A stretch of DNA of 64,000 nt, taken from the NCBI RefSeq assembly GCF_037975245.1, contig NC_092575.1:19547841-19611840 (forward strand), written 5' to 3'. This document shows, one piece after another, positions 61,001 to 64,000 of this stretch. The notes beneath the pieces are model-generated. The model was not told the DNA's origin. It worked only from the letters and a program-made list of their open reading frames with translations, and ran no database searches. The stretch comes from Apostichopus japonicus (taxonomy: Eukaryota; Echinodermata; Holothuroidea; Aspidochirotida; Stichopodidae). The first letter of the stretch is position 1; every line of letters begins with the position of its first letter. The translations under genes were made by a program, and so were the position numbers.

Positions 61001-63190
61001 ATAGATCCTTTTGTCTCTGATAAGGAATGAAACACCAGTTCATACCAATTACAAATGCACTGTACAACTATTTAAATATTCATCACTCAAACAGTTGCAA
61101 TTTTCCTCATCAGTTTTACCTAACCATTGAACACAGACACTTCATGGAACAAGCAATGAATGATTCTGAACTTTTCCAAATTGTTTAAAAAAATATTCCA
61201 TTATAAAATAGGCAAGGACTAGGAAGTGCTTAGTCAAGAGAAAACAGCTATACGTACAGCAAGGGGAGATTATGCTGGTCTGACTTGTCAGACTCATGTA
61301 TGAATCCTTTTACCTGCTACCAACTACCTTCCCCCTGCTCTCTCCCCCACCCTTCCCCCACCATTTGAACTCAATGATTTCAAATAAGGTTACTTATATA
61401 CTAGAGTCAGTGTATTCCAATTCACTTCTGATGTACTAGTACATGAGTATGATGAATTCAAAAGAGTTTATGATGCCAAAGAAAGCAGCTCATACTTTTC
61501 TCCAATCTTGTAAACGTGTTCAACGGTAACAATGCCTAGTCTGTGATGAAAATCAAAATTCCATGAGAGAGGCAATGTGAGGAAGGCTTGAAGTATGAAC
61601 GCCAAACCATGTTTGCTAGATCTACAGTAAAATCTATCCAGTCTTAGAATCCCATCGATGATATTATCATATTACACAGGTTTCATAAATCAAAAACAAC
61701 TATTAAAAGACTTATCACATACCATTCCAGCCTTTCTTGTTTTCAATATTAACGTCAGCATTGAACTGAAGAAGTACTTTGACACTCTCTAAGTGACCCA
61801 ATGTAACTGCCAAGTGAAGAGGCGTCCTTCCTCTAGGTCCAATCTCATTCAGGTCATGCTGTTAGCAAAGGAAAACAAAGACAATTTTTGACATTTAGCA
61901 TTTCGATGTTTCAACACTTGTTTCAACGCTTGCTGTACATACGGCAGCTCAAACAAATATCAATCTGAAGTGATCTAGAAACAGTGCTTGTTACTTTAAA
62001 TTCAAAAGTAGGCAAATCTTGAGGAGTCACAACAAATTAAGCACAGAAAACTGAAAGGAAAATTACATGTTAACATTTAAACTGCACTGGTCTTTTGCTG
62101 TATAGTCTTATCTTGTATATATTTAACCAAAAATGAATATATGCAGACGTCCATAAATGCGCAAACAATCCCATATTATGAGATAAGCCATGGAGGAGAA
62201 TATTTGTGCTACTGTATGCATCCCATACTCAGAGAGATTGAAATATTCTTTGCTAATCCCATGTAAACATGAACTTCTGAGTTTCTGCAGCGCACATACA
62301 GTACTTCACTACTATGCACTAATTGTAATTTTAACTTTGCTACGTATTGTCACCTCCCAATGGTCAGTAAATATGGGATACACAATTAACACAAGGCATA
62401 TTTTAACCCAAAACTTTGTAAATAAGTTTGAGCATCATCCTTGTTTATCCAACCATCTGGTAAATAAGCACCTGTGCATTGCTTAAAGGCATTGAAGACT
62501 CGCCCCAAACCTTGTGCGGCCATCTGAAAAAGGTTAACTTTCTGTTGCTTGCAAGTGACGTATTGTTCATGTCGCTACAAAATGCAGACAGTAATGAAAC
62601 GTGATACCTTAATTGTTATCTTTAGCTGGACCTGAGATGTCCATCGCTGTATCGTTTGTATACTGTGCACTGTGGGTATTGACCGCAGCTGTATGTACTG
62701 ACTGTACACTAGTGTCCGACGGTAGCAAGCTGTGTGTGTATTTTCTGGGATCGACGGTGGTGTTTAACACTTCTGTTACACCTCATTCGAAACTAGGTCA
62801 AATTACCGGCATGAGAAGTTTCTTTTTGCGCGAGTCTTCACACCCTTTAATTATTTAACCAACCTCCAGGGAAAAAATAACCTAAATTAAATAAAATTAC
62901 CATAGCAGGTAATAATTTATCCAGTATCACATTGCAAAACACGATGCAAAATGGTCAAATTATATACAAGAAAGATGTATAGAAGTTTTTGCACACAGGA
63001 ACCATGGTATTTTATTAGAGACAAAACTCATGACGTTCAATACTGCTACACCACAGTTTCAACTCTAAATTATTCCAAATATGGTAATCGTTCTGCCTAC
63101 CTCAAGTCTGGCAAGTTCTTTTCTCAGTTCTGTTACTTCATTATGCCACACATGCCAATGTAATGGAAACTCCTCCATAAACTTCCCCAT
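49074..63190 (-). CDS. ANKRD13: ANKRD13-family ankyrin repeat/UIM protein (complete, 12 coding exons)
   Basis: Coding exons in gene order: 63190-63101, 61858-61723, 60559-60435, 59636-59591, 58874-58731, 57928-57745, 56857-56709, 55638-55562, 54761-54470, 52311-51971, 50555-50500, 49347-49074. Phases are continuous; 1914 nt, 637 aa (human A/B/D paralogues are about 590-630). The N-terminus [12 protein letters not shown] and two ankyrin repeats (about 35-105, [20 protein letters not shown]) precede the GPCR-chaperone domain ([66 protein letters not shown]). Four ubiquitin-interacting motifs follow: about 510-525 ([12 protein letters not shown]), 544-556 (LERAIQESI), 598-611 ([12 protein letters not shown]) and 622-636 ([14 protein letters not shown]). 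From family knowledge these proteins bind Lys63-linked ubiquitin on receptors at the plasma membrane/endosomes and control internalisation. The vertebrate paralogue (A, B or D) cannot be assigned; it is probably the pre-duplication form. Confidence 0.94.
50570..51690. repeat. Tandem repeat of a roughly 160-bp unit, about 6.5 copies, in ANKRD13 intron 10
   Basis: Each unit runs GCACTATTCATAGGGAATCA, GATAAACACAAGAATGTCAC, ATGATAAATGTATGGACTAA, CATAACACTAGGCTAGGTTC and GCAACACTGCCTGGTTCATA. Copies begin near 50580 (diverged), 50741, 50902, 51063, 51222, 51379 and 51538. Two variants (GGGAATCAGATAAAC and AGAGATTCTGATTAAC) alternate in part, suggesting a roughly 320-bp dimer as the older amplification unit. 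It is intronic and non-coding. Confidence 0.93.
53888..54305 (+). mobile_element. tRNA-derived SINE (second family or subfamily) in ANKRD13 intron 9
   Basis: The head GTGGTCAAATGGCTAAGGCA corresponds to the A-box region of the SINE at 41170. TTACATTGTGTCCTTGGGCA and AGGCACTTTATCTCC match its body. The B box is decayed (GGTAGAGTCC). The 3' half is different, ending TGTAAAGCCTTAAACTTTAA and a (GCTGT)n pentanucleotide tail at 54280-54302. It lies antisense to the host gene. Confidence 0.8.
57571..57824 (-). repeat. Recent 127-bp tandem duplication of an ANKRD13 exon end plus its splice donor
   Basis: 57571-57697 and 57698-57824 are nearly identical (differences such as CCAATGTC versus CCAACGTC). 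Each copy contains the last 80 nt of exon 6 ([20 protein letters not shown]...) and its GTAAAA donor. The copy nearer the 5' side of the gene (57698-57824) is the one continuous with the exon, which ends at 57745. The extra copy has a fortuitous acceptor (AAAATCTAG) directly before it, but 80 nt does not preserve the frame and reading it in phase meets a TAG. It is most likely an intronic passenger. Confidence 0.9.
62487..62846. mobile_element. TTAA-flanked MITE (piggyBac-like, putative) in ANKRD13 intron 1
   Basis: The inverted ends AGGCATTGAAGACTCGC and AGGGTGTGAAGACTCGC (right end reverse-complemented) match at about 14 of 17 positions. TTAA lies immediately outside both ends (62483-62486 and 62847-62850), the target duplication of piggyBac-type transposases. 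It is about 360 bp, more GC-rich than its surroundings, and has no transposase ORF (the 81-aa frame at 62613-62858 runs past the end and has no domain). The family assignment is inferred only from the TTAA. Confidence 0.7.
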
Positions 63191-63619
63191 AGTAATAGCT
63201 TTGATGTTTCAGGAACAGTAAAGGCTGGTCTTCCACTTAACTCACTACGGTTTTGATATCTCTCCTTCACCTAGGCCAATTCAAACAGTTGTACGCTAAA
63301 GGCTCTCACATGTCGTCAATTTTCAGTTCGCACCAAGAAGCTAATGTAACGGGAATTGTTCGTTGTGTAAAACTGCCACTACTGATTTCTTGCGAGTGTG
63401 TGTTTCACTTTTGATTACTAACAATTCTGTGTTGTTTTTGTAGTATTGTGTAAAACCTATTGCGCCTTTTCTGTACTAAAGTAGGCCTAGCTACGGAATT
63501 TTCACTTCCGGGAGGTTGATCGATTATGCAATCACTTCGTCCTCATATTGACTTTTGACCTGACCAATACGAAGGCACATCGGGTTGTACAATATCAGTG
63601 CACCGTCCTTCTATTTAAG
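63191..63619. promoter_or_regulatory. Putative bidirectional promoter between the ANKRD13 gene and UQCR10
   Basis: The two start codons (63190 minus, 63620 plus) are 429 bp apart in head-to-head orientation, so both 5' UTRs and core promoters must fit in this interval unless non-coding first exons exist. No clear TATA box is seen in either direction. ACTTCCGGGAGG at 63505-63516 resembles an ETS site (CCGGAAG on the opposite strand), a common feature of TATA-less housekeeping and mitochondrial gene promoters. Confidence 0.5.
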
Positions 63620-63760
63620 ATGTCGCTTACTCAAACTGTCTACAACGCTGTCTTCAAGCGCACATCTACCTTTGCTTTAGCAATTGTCGTTGGTGCTGTA
63701 TTTTTTGAAAGATGTTTCGACCAGCTTGGAGATGGACTATATAACTACATCAACCAAGGG
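63620..63760 (+). CDS. UQCR10: Cytochrome b-c1 complex subunit 9, first coding exon (partial gene)
   Basis: The ATG at 63620 opens 47 codons ending NQG before the donor GTAAGC at 63761. The peptide (MSLTQTVYNAVFKRTSTFAL, then VVGAVFFERCFDQLGDGLYN) matches subunit 9 of mitochondrial complex III. It shows a short amphipathic N-terminus and one transmembrane helix (about 17-33) ending in the conserved FFER.FD motif. The whole protein is about 60 aa in other animals; the remaining 15 or so residues must lie in a second exon beyond the window. From family knowledge the protein spans the inner membrane next to cytochrome c1 and the Rieske protein and stabilises the complex. Confidence 0.95.
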
Positions 63761-64000
63761 GTAAGCCTACGTTTTACTTAATCATACCCTAACGAAGAGT
63801 AATATGCTGGCAATAAGGCTAGGCTGGTTCAAAACTGTATGATCCTAACGTTGAAGTCAATTCGAATGGACATGTTACTGTTAGAATGTATGACCTGTCT
63901 TAGTTTGGTAACCCAACTAGGATATATTGATTTATGGTTATATTGAAACGCTATAAAGCCTTGAGGGTAAATCTAACTCCGAGCCAAAGCTCTGGACAGC

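Overview
This is a window of an AT-rich animal nuclear genome. It holds four conserved protein-coding genes, most with many short exons, embedded in repeat-rich introns and spacers. The protein set (Notchless, a KIF12-type kinesin, an ANKRD13 ubiquitin-binding protein and mitochondrial complex III subunit UQCR10), the intron sizes, and the mixture of tRNA-derived SINEs, CR1/L2-like LINE relics, hAT-type MITEs and foldback elements suggest a marine invertebrate deuterostome. An echinoderm such as a sea cucumber is my best guess, but the species cannot be proven from this sequence alone.

Layout. (1) 468-11121, minus strand: complete NLE1 (Notchless), 12 coding exons, 476 aa. (2) About 11.1-24.6 kb: a divergent spacer holding a candidate NLE1 5' UTR exon, a LINE relic, a foldback element inserted at that relic, two nested hAT-type MITEs, and an upstream exon (19264-19457) whose splice phase fits KIF12 exon 2. 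(3) 24610-42042, plus strand: KIF12-like kinesin, 17 coding exons, 1035 aa, with a long Gln/Pro/Gly-rich tail and a degenerate LINE and a SINE in its introns. (4) 42.0-49.1 kb: convergent 3' ends with a large 89-bp-period minisatellite. (5) 49074-63190, minus strand: ANKRD13-family gene, 12 coding exons, 637 aa, with ankyrin repeats, a GPCR-chaperone domain and four ubiquitin-interacting motifs. (6) 63620 onward, plus strand: first exon of UQCR10, head-to-head with the ANKRD13 gene across about 430 bp. The rest of UQCR10 lies past the window edge.

All three long gene models were assembled by hand. Every exon was placed by GT/AG borders, phase continuity and resemblance to the human orthologue. 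The summed coding lengths (1431, 3108 and 1914 nt) are each divisible by three, with no internal stop. The genes have unrelated roles (60S ribosome assembly, microtubule motor, endosomal ubiquitin sorting, respiration); nothing suggests a functional cluster. The most interesting content is structural: nested transposons with intact target-site duplications, a TTAA-flanked MITE, a tandem duplication copying an exon end and its splice donor, a miRNA-like hairpin, and a probable alternative KIF12 promoter.
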